From contig NZ_CP092431.1 in NCBI RefSeq assembly GCF_022385335.1, positions 4,340,001-4,404,000 of the forward strand: 64,000 nucleotides of DNA, given 5' to 3'. Shown here piece by piece: positions 25,789 through 33,139 of the stretch. Position 1 is the first letter of the stretch. Every line of letters begins with the position of its first letter. Below the pieces are notes generated by a model that worked only from the letters and a program-made list of their open reading frames with translations, had not been told where the DNA came from and did no database searches. The stretch comes from Streptomyces deccanensis. GTDB taxonomy: Bacteria; Actinomycetota; Actinomycetes; Streptomycetales; Streptomycetaceae. Made by a program: the position numbers and the translations under genes.

Positions 25789-26406
25789 ATGTCCCTTTCC
25801 TCGCCCACGGCCCCATCCACGTCCCCGACCTCGGCCTCGGCCTCATCGACGTCCGCGTACTCGCCCTCCCCCACATCCGCCCGTCGCCCCTCCTGGGCCG
25901 CCGGCCCACCCGGTTCCGATGCCCCTCCCACCTGCGAGGTCCCGCACTTCGCCCCGCTACGGGTACGCGGCGGAGCGCATCGGCTCCGCCGTCTCGCCCG
26001 CTGCCGGCGGCGGGCCATGGCCGCGGGTCTGGCGGTGACCGCCGCCGCCCTGCTGGTGACGGGGGCGGGCCCGGGGGAGGCAGAACGGGTCAGGGGCCAC
26101 CCCGTGGCCGACCCGGTCCCCGAACGCCCCACCACCGTGGGGACGGTGACCGCCCCGGTGCGCATCGCCGACGGCGCGACGGTACGGCTGCTGCGCCCGG
26201 GCGACCGGGTCGACGTGATCGCGGCCGAGGAGTCCGCGACGGGCGGTGCAGCGAGGGTCGTCGCCCGGGGTGCCCGTGTCTCCGACGTGCCCACCGCCGA
26301 CACGGCCGAGAGCGGAGCCCTGGTCGTCCTGACCGTGCCCCGCCACACGGCGGCCCGGCTGGCAGGGGCGGGCGCCACGTCCCGGCTGGCGGTGACACTG
26401 TGGTGA
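25789..26406 (+). CDS. SAF-domain protein, CpaB/RcpC-like
   Basis: A 205-residue protein. The N-terminal 75 residues are Ser/Thr/Pro-rich and then Arg-rich, followed by one transmembrane segment (about 78-95, AAGLAVTAAALLVTGAG). The C-terminal 105 residues fit the SAF/RcpC fold (RPTTVGTVTAPVRIADGATV, RPGDRVDVIAAE, SGALVVLTVPRHTAARL) found in Flp/tight-adherence pilus proteins of the CpaB type. No other pilus gene is nearby, so it acts alone or its partners are elsewhere. The ATG at 25789 is used. The Ser-rich N-terminus may not all be translated. Confidence 0.75.
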   Translation: MSLSSPTAPSTSPTSASASSTSAYSPSPTSARRPSWAAGPPGSDAPPTCEVPHFAPLRVRGGAHRLRRLARCRRRAMAAGLAVTAAALLVTGAGPGEAERVRGHPVADPVPERPTTVGTVTAPVRIADGATVRLLRPGDRVDVIAAEESATGGAARVVARGARVSDVPTADTAESGALVVLTVPRHTAARLAGAGATSRLAVTLW

Positions 26407-26532
26407 CCGCCCGTCCCACCGCCGGGCCCGGCCCGTCAAGTCCCACGTTGGAGGGACCCAGTTGGACACCTGGGCCCGGGCCTGACGTAGGTTGCGGAGT
26501 CGTTTGTTCCACAACCAGCGCAGAGAGGTCTC

Positions 26533-27012
26533 GTGGTGAGCGAGAACAAGGAGCCGAGCGTCTGGGAGGGCTTCAAGGCCTTCCTGACGCGGGGGAACGT
26601 CGTCGACCTGGCCGTCGCCGTGGTCATCGGCGCGGCCTTCACCAACATCGTCAACTCGGTGGTGAAGGGGGTCATCAGCCCCCTGGTGGGGGCGTTCGGC
26701 ACGAAGAACCTCGACCAGTACCGGTGGTGCCTGAAGGACCCCTGCACGGTGGCGGCGGACGGGACGGTCACCGACGGCGTCGCGATCCTCTGGGGCACGG
26801 TGCTGAACGCGACGCTCACGTTCCTCATCACCGCGGCCGTCGTCTACTTCCTGATGGTGCTCCCCATGGCCAAGTACCTGGCCCGCGTGGAGGCCCGCCG
26901 CAAGGCGAAGGAGGGCACGCACGAGGTCATCGAGGTGAGCGAGCTGGAGGTCCTGAAGGAGATCCGCGACGCCCTGGTGGCCCAGCGCGGCTCGGGCCAC
27001 GACCGCACGTAG
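26533..27012 (+). CDS. mscL: Large-conductance mechanosensitive channel MscL
   Basis: A 159-residue MscL, the pentameric osmotic safety valve of the inner membrane. The N-terminal WEGFKAFLTRGNVVDLAVAV covers the amphipathic S1 helix and the start of TM1 (MscL signature). A periplasmic loop with CLKDPC contains two cysteines. TM2 is TLTFLITAAVVYFLMVLPMA, followed by a charged C-terminal bundle. Two in-frame GTG codons (26533, 26536) follow GAGAGG. Confidence 0.96.
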   Translation: MVSENKEPSVWEGFKAFLTRGNVVDLAVAVVIGAAFTNIVNSVVKGVISPLVGAFGTKNLDQYRWCLKDPCTVAADGTVTDGVAILWGTVLNATLTFLITAAVVYFLMVLPMAKYLARVEARRKAKEGTHEVIEVSELEVLKEIRDALVAQRGSGHDRT

Positions 27013-27100
27013 CGAAGCCGGGGAGCCGCGGCGAGCGAGGCCGACGTCCCATGGCCTTCGGCGTGCGGGGTCGACGGATCGGAGGCTTCGGTCGGCGGGG

Positions 27101-27295
27101 TCAGATGTGGTGGGGCGGCTTCTCGTCGAGGAAGCGCCTCAGGTCGGCCGCGCTGTCACCGCCGTCGCCTTCGCCGGACCGCTCGCCCCACCCGTGGTCC
27201 GTGTCGTCGGACGAGGGCCGGCTGAGCGGGTCGTCGAAGACCAGCGCGGCCTTGGGGTCACGCGGTTCGGAACCGGGGGCGGGAGCGGTACTCAT
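27101..27295 (-). CDS. Small conserved acidic protein
   Basis: 64 residues from the ATG at 27295. Sequence blocks KAALVFDDPLSRPSSDDTDH and DSAADLRRFLDEKPPHHI are of a type I recall as conserved next to mscL in Streptomyces. It is very acidic, with no cysteine or membrane span. It overlaps antisense shadow frames, but its composition is not random. Function unknown. Confidence 0.65.
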   Translation of the reverse strand: MSTAPAPGSEPRDPKAALVFDDPLSRPSSDDTDHGWGERSGEGDGGDSAADLRRFLDEKPPHHI

Positions 27296-27458
27296 GTCTC
27301 CAGAGTACGGCCCCGCACACGGACGGCCTCCGGCGCCGGGCCCTCCCCCGGCCTCTCCGCACCCACTCCGGGCCCGTCCGCGCACACCCTCGCTCCGCCC
27401 CGGCACTGGTGAACACCTGAGCGAGAATTCCACCGGGTTTTCTGGTGTGCTTGGCCCC

Positions 27459-28736
27459 ATGACGCCCAGTTCCACGCCCCAGCCTCCCTCGGCTCCCGTC
27501 CCCTCCTCCGGTGCGGGAAGGGCGCCGGTGCGCAGGCTGGTCGCACGGGGCCGCGGGGAGGAACACCGGGTCGCCTCGCCGCTGGAGCTCTTCTTCGACC
27601 TGTGCTTCGTCGTGGCCGTCGCCCAGGCGGGCGTCCAGCTGGTCCACGCGGTCGCGGAGGCGCACGCCGCCGAGGGCATCCTGAACTACGCGATGGTCTT
27701 CTTCGCGATCTGGTGGGCCTGGATGAACTTCACCTGGTTCGCCTCGGCGTACGACAACGACGACGTGCCCTACCGGCTGGTGACCCTCGTCCAGATAGCG
27801 GGCGTGCTGGTGCTCGCCGCCGGGGTCGGCCGGGCCTTCGAGGACCACGACTGGCTGCTGGTCGTGCTCGGCTACGTGATCATGCGGCTGTCGATGACCG
27901 CGCAGTGGCTGCGGGCCGCGCGGACCGCGACGGACGCGGAGCGGGTCACGGCCCTGCGGTACGCGAAGGGTGTGGCGCTGTGCCAGATCGGCTGGCTGGG
28001 ACTGCTGGTCCTGCCGGAGCCGGCCAGACCGTGGCTGTTCCTGGTGATGGCGCTCGCCGAGCTGTCCGTCCCGCTGTACGCGGAGAAGGGCTTCCAGACG
28101 TCCTGGCATCCGCACCACATCGCCGAGCGGTACGGCCTGTTCACCATCATCGTGCTGGGCGAGACGATCCTGGCGGCCACGGTCGCGGTGAAGTCGGCGG
28201 CGGACGAGAACGACGCGTTGGCGGAACTGCTGCCCATCTCGGTGGGCGGACTGCTGATCGTCTTCTCGGCGTGGTGGATCTACTTCAGCGTTCCGATCCA
28301 CGGTCATCTGCGCTCCAGCAAGGAGAGCTTCCTGTGGGGATACGGCCACTACCTGATCTTCGCGTCGGCCGCCGCGATCGGCGCCGGGCTGGAGGTCGCG
28401 GTGGAGGAGACCGTGCACAAGGCGCACATCTCCACCCTGGCCGCGTCCTCGGCGGTGACGCTGCCGACGGCCCTGTACCTGATCTCGGTGTGGGCGCTGC
28501 ACGCCCGGCACTACAAGGTGGGCACGGCGCAGCAGACCGTGCTGCCGCTCGCCGCGCTGGCCGTGGTGGCGTGCACGTTCCTCGGGCACTGGGCGGTGCC
28601 GGCGGCGGGTGTCGTCACCGCCGTGACGGTCGCGATCGGCGTGGCATTCACCGCCCGTGGACCCGGCACCCCGCACGCCCACACGGCAGGGCAACCGACG
28701 CAGGCGGACAACTCCCGAGACACCCATGGCAGTTGA
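27459..28736 (+). CDS. Low temperature requirement A (LtrA) family membrane protein
   Basis: A 425-residue integral membrane protein with about 11 hydrophobic helices. The N-terminal LtrA signature is VASPLELFFDLCFVVAVAQ, followed by WWAWMNFTWFASAYDNDD. The segment HHIAERYGLFTIIVLGETIL is also diagnostic of the family (PF06772). ATG at 27459; the first 30 residues are Pro/Ser-rich and soluble. The 3' end overlaps the next gene by 11 bp, suggesting cotranscription. Biochemical role is unknown in this family. Confidence 0.9.
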   Translation: MTPSSTPQPPSAPVPSSGAGRAPVRRLVARGRGEEHRVASPLELFFDLCFVVAVAQAGVQLVHAVAEAHAAEGILNYAMVFFAIWWAWMNFTWFASAYDNDDVPYRLVTLVQIAGVLVLAAGVGRAFEDHDWLLVVLGYVIMRLSMTAQWLRAARTATDAERVTALRYAKGVALCQIGWLGLLVLPEPARPWLFLVMALAELSVPLYAEKGFQTSWHPHHIAERYGLFTIIVLGETILAATVAVKSAADENDALAELLPISVGGLLIVFSAWWIYFSVPIHGHLRSSKESFLWGYGHYLIFASAAAIGAGLEVAVEETVHKAHISTLAASSAVTLPTALYLISVWALHARHYKVGTAQQTVLPLAALAVVACTFLGHWAVPAAGVVTAVTVAIGVAFTARGPGTPHAHTAGQPTQADNSRDTHGS

Positions 28737-29757
28737 CGCGTTGACCGATGTGCCCGGTCTGCGGGTCGGGCACGCCACGCGGATCGGCGGGGGATGGCTG
28801 ACCGGTACGACGGTCGTGCTGGCTCCGGAGGGCGGCGCGGTCGCTGCCGTGGACGTGCGCGGCGGCGGGCCCGGCACCAAGGAGACGGACGCGTTGGATC
28901 CGCGCAACCTGGTGCAGAAGGTCGAGGCGGTGGTGCTGACCGGGGGCAGCGCGTACGGGCTGGACGCCGCGTCGGGTGTGATGGCCTGGCTGGAGGAGCG
29001 CGGGCGGGGCGTACGGGTCGGCCCGGACCCGGCGCACGTGGTGCCGGTCGTTCCGGCGGCCTGTGTCTTCGACCTGGGCCGAGGCGGCGACTTCAAGGCC
29101 AGACCGGACGCCGCTCTCGGGCGGGCCGCGGTGGAGGCGGCGGCCGCGAGCGGGCTCGGCGCCCCGGTGGCGGAGGGGTGCGTGGGCGCCGGGACGGGGG
29201 CGACGGTCGGGCTGCTCAAGGGCGGCATCGGTACCGCGAGCACCGTGCTGGACTCGGGGATCACGGTGGCCGCGCTGGTGGTGGCCAACGCGGCGGGATC
29301 GGTGACGGACCCGGAGACGGGGGTGCTGTACGGGGAGTTGTTCCAGGGGCGGGTGACGTATCCGGCGCCGGAGGTGCACGAGAGAGCGCGTCGGCGGCTC
29401 GCCGAGGCCGCCGCGCAGAGCGTCCCTCCCCCGATGAACACGACGCTGGCGGTGGTCGCCACCGACGCCGACCTGACCCGCGCCCAGGCCCAGAAGCTGG
29501 CCGGCACGGCACATGACGGCATCGCCCGCGCCGTACGCCCCGTGCATCTGCTCAACGACGGAGACACCGTGTTCACCCTGGCGACGGGCACCCGCCCCCT
29601 ACCACCCGAGTCCGGCCCCCTCGCCCTGAACGAACTCCTCGCGACGGGAGCGGACTTGGTGACCCGCGCGATCGTACGAGCGACACGAGCAGCCGAGCCG
29701 ATGCCCGGCCCGGGCGGGGCATGGCCTTCGTACGGGGAGCTGTACGGGAGGGGTTGA
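28726..29757 (+). CDS. P1 family peptidase (DmpA/BapA-like aminopeptidase)
   Basis: A 343-residue Ntn-type hydrolase of family P1/S58, related to L-aminopeptidase/D-esterase and beta-peptidyl aminopeptidase. The N-terminus (DVPGLRVGHAT), LTGGSAYGLDAASGVMAW and GCVGAGTGATVG are family motifs. Autocleavage and the nucleophile lie in VPPPMNTTLAVVATDA, where the residue after the cleavage is Thr/Asn in this copy; many members use Ser in the GN(S)T context. ATG at 28726 lies inside the end of ltrA. Confidence 0.88.
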   Translation: MAVDALTDVPGLRVGHATRIGGGWLTGTTVVLAPEGGAVAAVDVRGGGPGTKETDALDPRNLVQKVEAVVLTGGSAYGLDAASGVMAWLEERGRGVRVGPDPAHVVPVVPAACVFDLGRGGDFKARPDAALGRAAVEAAAASGLGAPVAEGCVGAGTGATVGLLKGGIGTASTVLDSGITVAALVVANAAGSVTDPETGVLYGELFQGRVTYPAPEVHERARRRLAEAAAQSVPPPMNTTLAVVATDADLTRAQAQKLAGTAHDGIARAVRPVHLLNDGDTVFTLATGTRPLPPESGPLALNELLATGADLVTRAIVRATRAAEPMPGPGGAWPSYGELYGRG

Positions 29758-29860
29758 GGGGCTGGAGGCGGGAGGGAGGAGGGGGAAGGGGGGTGCCCCT
29801 ATCTCTTTGGTCGAGGGAAACGGAGCTGCGTTGCCTCGTGGAGCCGGGCAGCATGGCGGG

Positions 29861-30382
29861 GTGGCCGATCTTCTGTGGGAGGACGTGAGCTGTTTCTTCG
29901 ACCCGGACCTGATGGGGTCGCTGCCGGACGTGCGGGTCCCGGATTGTTCGGTGGAGGACTGGCAGGCGGTTCTTGATCTTGTCGAGGCGAGGGGGTGAAA
30001 GTGCCAGTAATCCGAAGGCGAGACGGTGTTGCCGGTGCCCCGGGCGGAGGCCGTGCTGTCCCGCCCGGCGGACGCTGAGTGCGCGGACCTGCGGGTCTGG
30101 CCGACTCCCAATGTTCTGGCGATCTTCTGCTTCCTTGACGACGAGGTCATCGACTTCGACGTCGACCTGCGGGAGTTGCAGGGCCAGGAACGGCTTGATG
30201 TGTTCTGCGGCTTCTTGCGGGAGATCGGGCGATGCTTGGGCAAGCCGGTCTTGATGGATCCGGAGGGTGACTACGGGAGGGGAGGCCCCCCGAGGGTCGA
30301 GAAGCCGGTAGTTGAGGCCGTGGGGTGCGGCTGTTGGGTGCGGCGAGGCCTGGAAGGGGATTGTCCCGGTTCTGTCACGTGA
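29861..30382 (+). pseudogene. Pseudogene of a Streptomyces hypothetical protein (two in-frame stops)
   Basis: Reading from the GTG at 29861 (VADLLWEDVSCFFDPDLMGS), the frame stays homologous to a Streptomyces family I remember. It contains TGA at 29996-29998 and TAA at 30011-30013, then continues in the same frame as SEGETVLPVPRAEAVLSRPA and IDFDVDLRELQGQERLDVF. The stops sit where Trp and Tyr would be expected, so they are point changes rather than frameshifts. The 3' end after PEGDYG also looks degraded. The gene therefore appears inactivated. Function of the intact family is unknown. Confidence 0.65.
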
Positions 30383-30492
30383 TTGTGCTGAGGCCAGGGG
30401 TGGGGGAACCCGCTCGGCTGCCGGTCGCTCTATGTCCACGTACCGGAGCGGATGACGTGGATCGCCTAGAAGCGAAGAAGCTGGAGCAGATC

Positions 30493-31710
30493 GTGACAAG
30501 GCCGAAGATTGCTGTACGGCGGGCACTGGGGACCTGTGCCGTGCTGGTGGTCGGTGCGCTGACCCTCACCGGCTGTGGCGGGGACGCCCAGGCCGACAAC
30601 AAGAGCGGTGGCAAGGGGACTTCGGCCGAGGACACGGCGGCGCGGATCACGATCTCGGCGAAGGACGGTTCGACGGGCGCGTCCATCAACTCGACCGGGG
30701 TGAAGGTCAGCGGCGGCAAGCTGACCGAGGTGAAGATGACCGTCGCGGAGGGCGGCGCGGCCGTGGCGGGCGAGATAGCCGCGGACGGGCGGTCCTGGAA
30801 GCCGAAGGAGCAGTTGGAGCGGGGTACGAAGTACCGGATCTCGGCGACCGCGAAGAACGCCGACGGCAAGACGTCGGCCGCCAACTCCATCTTCACGACC
30901 GTGTCGACGGCCAACAGCTTCATCGGCACCTACACACCGGACAACGGCACCACGGTCGGGGTGGGGATGCCGGTGTCGTTCACCTTCGACAAGGCGATCA
31001 CGGACCGCAAGGCCGTGCAGTCGCACATCACGGTGACGTCGAGCAGCGGGCAGGAGGTGGTGGGGCACTGGTTCGGGGAGCAGCGGCTCGACTTCCGGCC
31101 CGAGGAGTACTGGAAGGCCGGGTCCAAGGTCACGATGAAGATCGACCTGGACGGCGTGGAGGGCGCGAACGGCCTGTACGGGGTGCAGGACAAGACCGTC
31201 ACCTTCACGGTCGGCCGGTCGCAGGTGTCCACGGTGGACGTGAACACGCAGACCATGACGGTCGTGCGGGACGGAAAGACGATCAAGACGGTGCCGATCT
31301 CGGCGGGCAGCGCCTCGACCCCGACGTACAACGGGCAGATGGTGATCTCGGAGAAGTTCCGGCAGACGCGGATGAACGGGTCGACGGTGGGCTTCGGCGG
31401 TGAGTACGACATCGCGGACGTGCCGAACGCGATGCGGCTGACGACGTCGGGCACCTTCGTCCACGGCAACTACTGGTACAGCAGGGGCAACCCGCCCTTC
31501 GGCCGGCAGGGCACCAGCCACGGCTGCGTCGGTCTCGCGGACGCCCAGGGCGCGAACAGCGCCACGAACGGCAAGTGGTTCTTCGACAACTCGCTGATCG
31601 GTGACGTGGTGACCGTGAAGAACTCCCCCGACAAGACGGTCGCGCCGGACAACGGCCTCAACGGCTGGAACATGTCGTGGAGCGAGTGGAAGGCGGGCGA
31701 CGCCATCTGA
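30493..31710 (+). CDS. Lipoprotein L,D-transpeptidase
   Basis: 405 residues from the GTG at 30493 (GGAG at 30483). An N-terminal signal with lipobox LTLTGC anchors it outside the membrane. Two Ig-like modules (about 45-145 and 145-250, like mycobacterial LdtMt2) precede the YkuD catalytic domain, with HGNYWYSRG and the active-site GTSHGCVGL (Cys nucleophile). Such enzymes make 3-3 cross-links in peptidoglycan and resist most penicillins. It is followed by a U-rich hairpin terminator. A sigma-E-type promoter may precede it (GGAACC near 30405), but the match is weak. Confidence 0.94.
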   Translation: MTRPKIAVRRALGTCAVLVVGALTLTGCGGDAQADNKSGGKGTSAEDTAARITISAKDGSTGASINSTGVKVSGGKLTEVKMTVAEGGAAVAGEIAADGRSWKPKEQLERGTKYRISATAKNADGKTSAANSIFTTVSTANSFIGTYTPDNGTTVGVGMPVSFTFDKAITDRKAVQSHITVTSSSGQEVVGHWFGEQRLDFRPEEYWKAGSKVTMKIDLDGVEGANGLYGVQDKTVTFTVGRSQVSTVDVNTQTMTVVRDGKTIKTVPISAGSASTPTYNGQMVISEKFRQTRMNGSTVGFGGEYDIADVPNAMRLTTSGTFVHGNYWYSRGNPPFGRQGTSHGCVGLADAQGANSATNGKWFFDNSLIGDVVTVKNSPDKTVAPDNGLNGWNMSWSEWKAGDAI

Positions 31711-31733
31711 CCACGTCGTTCCGGTAGTTCGTC

Positions 31734-31762
31734 GAGCCGCGCGGGAACCAACCGCGCGGCTC
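31734..31762 (+). terminator. Intrinsic terminator of the transpeptidase gene
   Basis: GAGCCGCGCGG-N7-CCGCGCGGCTC, an 11-bp perfect stem, followed within a few bases by TTTT. Confidence 0.9.
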
Positions 31763-31867
31763 CGGCGTTTTAGGAGCGTACGTTTTCTCGGTTCCCGGAC
31801 ATGATGTCCGACCGAGGGGCTACGGTATGCACCCACAAGGTGACATGCAGCAACGCCGGGAGAAACC

Positions 31868-32626
31868 TTGAGCGTTCCGTACGAGACGGCAGCGTACGAG
31901 CCACCCGAGTCGCCCGAGTCTCCTGAGGAGCACCTCGCGCGACTCCTCGGCCGCGCCCTGAACTCCTTCGAGCTGCCCGACGAGACGATACGGCAGCTCG
32001 ACTGCGCCCTCGCGCACGACAGCTCGCTGCACTCCGCGCACTACAGTTCGGGGCTGCACCGGGCGACGTACCGGCACACCTGGCTGCTGGCCGACGGCTC
32101 CGCCGTCACCCTGTGGGAGCTGGTGCACAACACGGTGCCCGGCAGCGACACCCAGCACGAGGTGTACACGGACGACGAGGAGCTGCGGGCCGCCACCGCG
32201 CGGCTGCCGCTGCCGCCGGACGCCCCCGACTTCGAGCTGCCCGTCACGGTGGAGCTGGCGGCGTTCCCCGAGCCGCGCCACGAGTACGTGCCGGACGACT
32301 CGGCGGATCACGCCCGTCGGCTGCTGCGGCGCGCGGAGAACCCGGACCCTCCCGGGGACGAGCTGGCCACGCTGCTGCTGCGAACGGCGTTCGCGCACGA
32401 GATCACCCAGGCCTTCGGCCGTCCGCACCGTCCCGCGCGCCGGGGTCGGCCGGGCCTCAGCTTCTCGCTCTACGAGCACGCTTTCCTGCTCACCGACGGG
32501 CAGGAGATCTCCCTCTGGGAGGTCGAGCACACGGCCACACCGGACGGTCGCCACATGTGCGAGGTGTACGCGTCGGAGGACGCGGCACGGGACGCGATGG
32601 AGCGACGCGCGGGGACGCTCGGTTAG
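31868..32626 (+). CDS. DUF6227 family protein with internal duplication
   Basis: 252 residues from a TTG start at 31868 with GGGAG just upstream. It consists of two related halves. Residues 20-115 (HTWLLADGSAVTLWELVHNT ... EVYTDDEELRAATAR) and 145-250 (HAFLLTDGQEISLWEVEHTA ... EVYASEDAARDAMERR) align over about 100 residues. It is acidic and soluble, with no catalytic motif known to me. The family appears restricted to Streptomyces and relatives (from memory). It stands alone. Confidence 0.8.
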   Translation: MSVPYETAAYEPPESPESPEEHLARLLGRALNSFELPDETIRQLDCALAHDSSLHSAHYSSGLHRATYRHTWLLADGSAVTLWELVHNTVPGSDTQHEVYTDDEELRAATARLPLPPDAPDFELPVTVELAAFPEPRHEYVPDDSADHARRLLRRAENPDPPGDELATLLLRTAFAHEITQAFGRPHRPARRGRPGLSFSLYEHAFLLTDGQEISLWEVEHTATPDGRHMCEVYASEDAARDAMERRAGTLG

Positions 32627-32681
32627 CCGACCGGGCCACGCTCGGTCAGCCGACCGGGCCGGCCTCCTGGGAGCGGTGCGC

Positions 32682-32960
32682 TCAGGCCAGGCGGTCGTCG
32701 CTGAACTGGCGGGCCAGGAACGCGAAGGCGTCCTGTTCCGCCGGGGTCAGCTCCACGTGTTCGACGTGGGGGCCCTTGCGGCGCTGATGGGGCAGGCCGC
32801 GCAGTCGTCGGCCGCGTCGGGGGGCCAGGTCGGCGAAGCGGGCGCGGTGGGCCTCCTGGTCGCGGCGCAGCACCCGTACGAGCACGGCGACCCAGATGAC
32901 CGCCGCGAGAGCGAGGGCGGCCCCGCCCAACAGCTGGAGTATCGACACGTGCTCAGGCAT
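32682..32960 (-). CDS. Small single-span membrane protein
   Basis: 92 residues. N-out topology is likely, with one transmembrane helix (about 8-30, LQLLGGAALALAAVIWVAVLV) and a basic cytoplasmic tail rich in Arg (RRDQEAHRARFADLAPRRGR). It ends HVELTPAEQDAFAFLARQFS. No known domain. Start ATG at 32960. Convergent with the DUF6227 gene. Confidence 0.7.
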   Translation of the reverse strand: MPEHVSILQLLGGAALALAAVIWVAVLVRVLRRDQEAHRARFADLAPRRGRRLRGLPHQRRKGPHVEHVELTPAEQDAFAFLARQFSDDRLA

Positions 32961-33084
32961 GCCGTCCAGTAGACACCACCGGATGGGACTTTGAGCCCGG
33001 ACCGTGACGTATCTCGCAGGTACGGCTTACACGTCACACGGGCTGTAAAGGCGCCCAAAGGGGCGCACGGGGCGGAAAACGCGA

Positions 33085-33124
33085 ACGGCCGCGGCCCCCT
33101 CACGCGGGAGGGGGCCGCGGCCGT
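33085..33124. terminator. Terminator of the fructose operon
   Basis: ACGGCCGCGGCCCCCTC and its perfect complement form a 17-bp stem with a 6-nt loop, 16 bp past the fruA stop (leftward). Confidence 0.92.
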
Positions 33125-33139
33125 CGTACGGTCCCGGGT

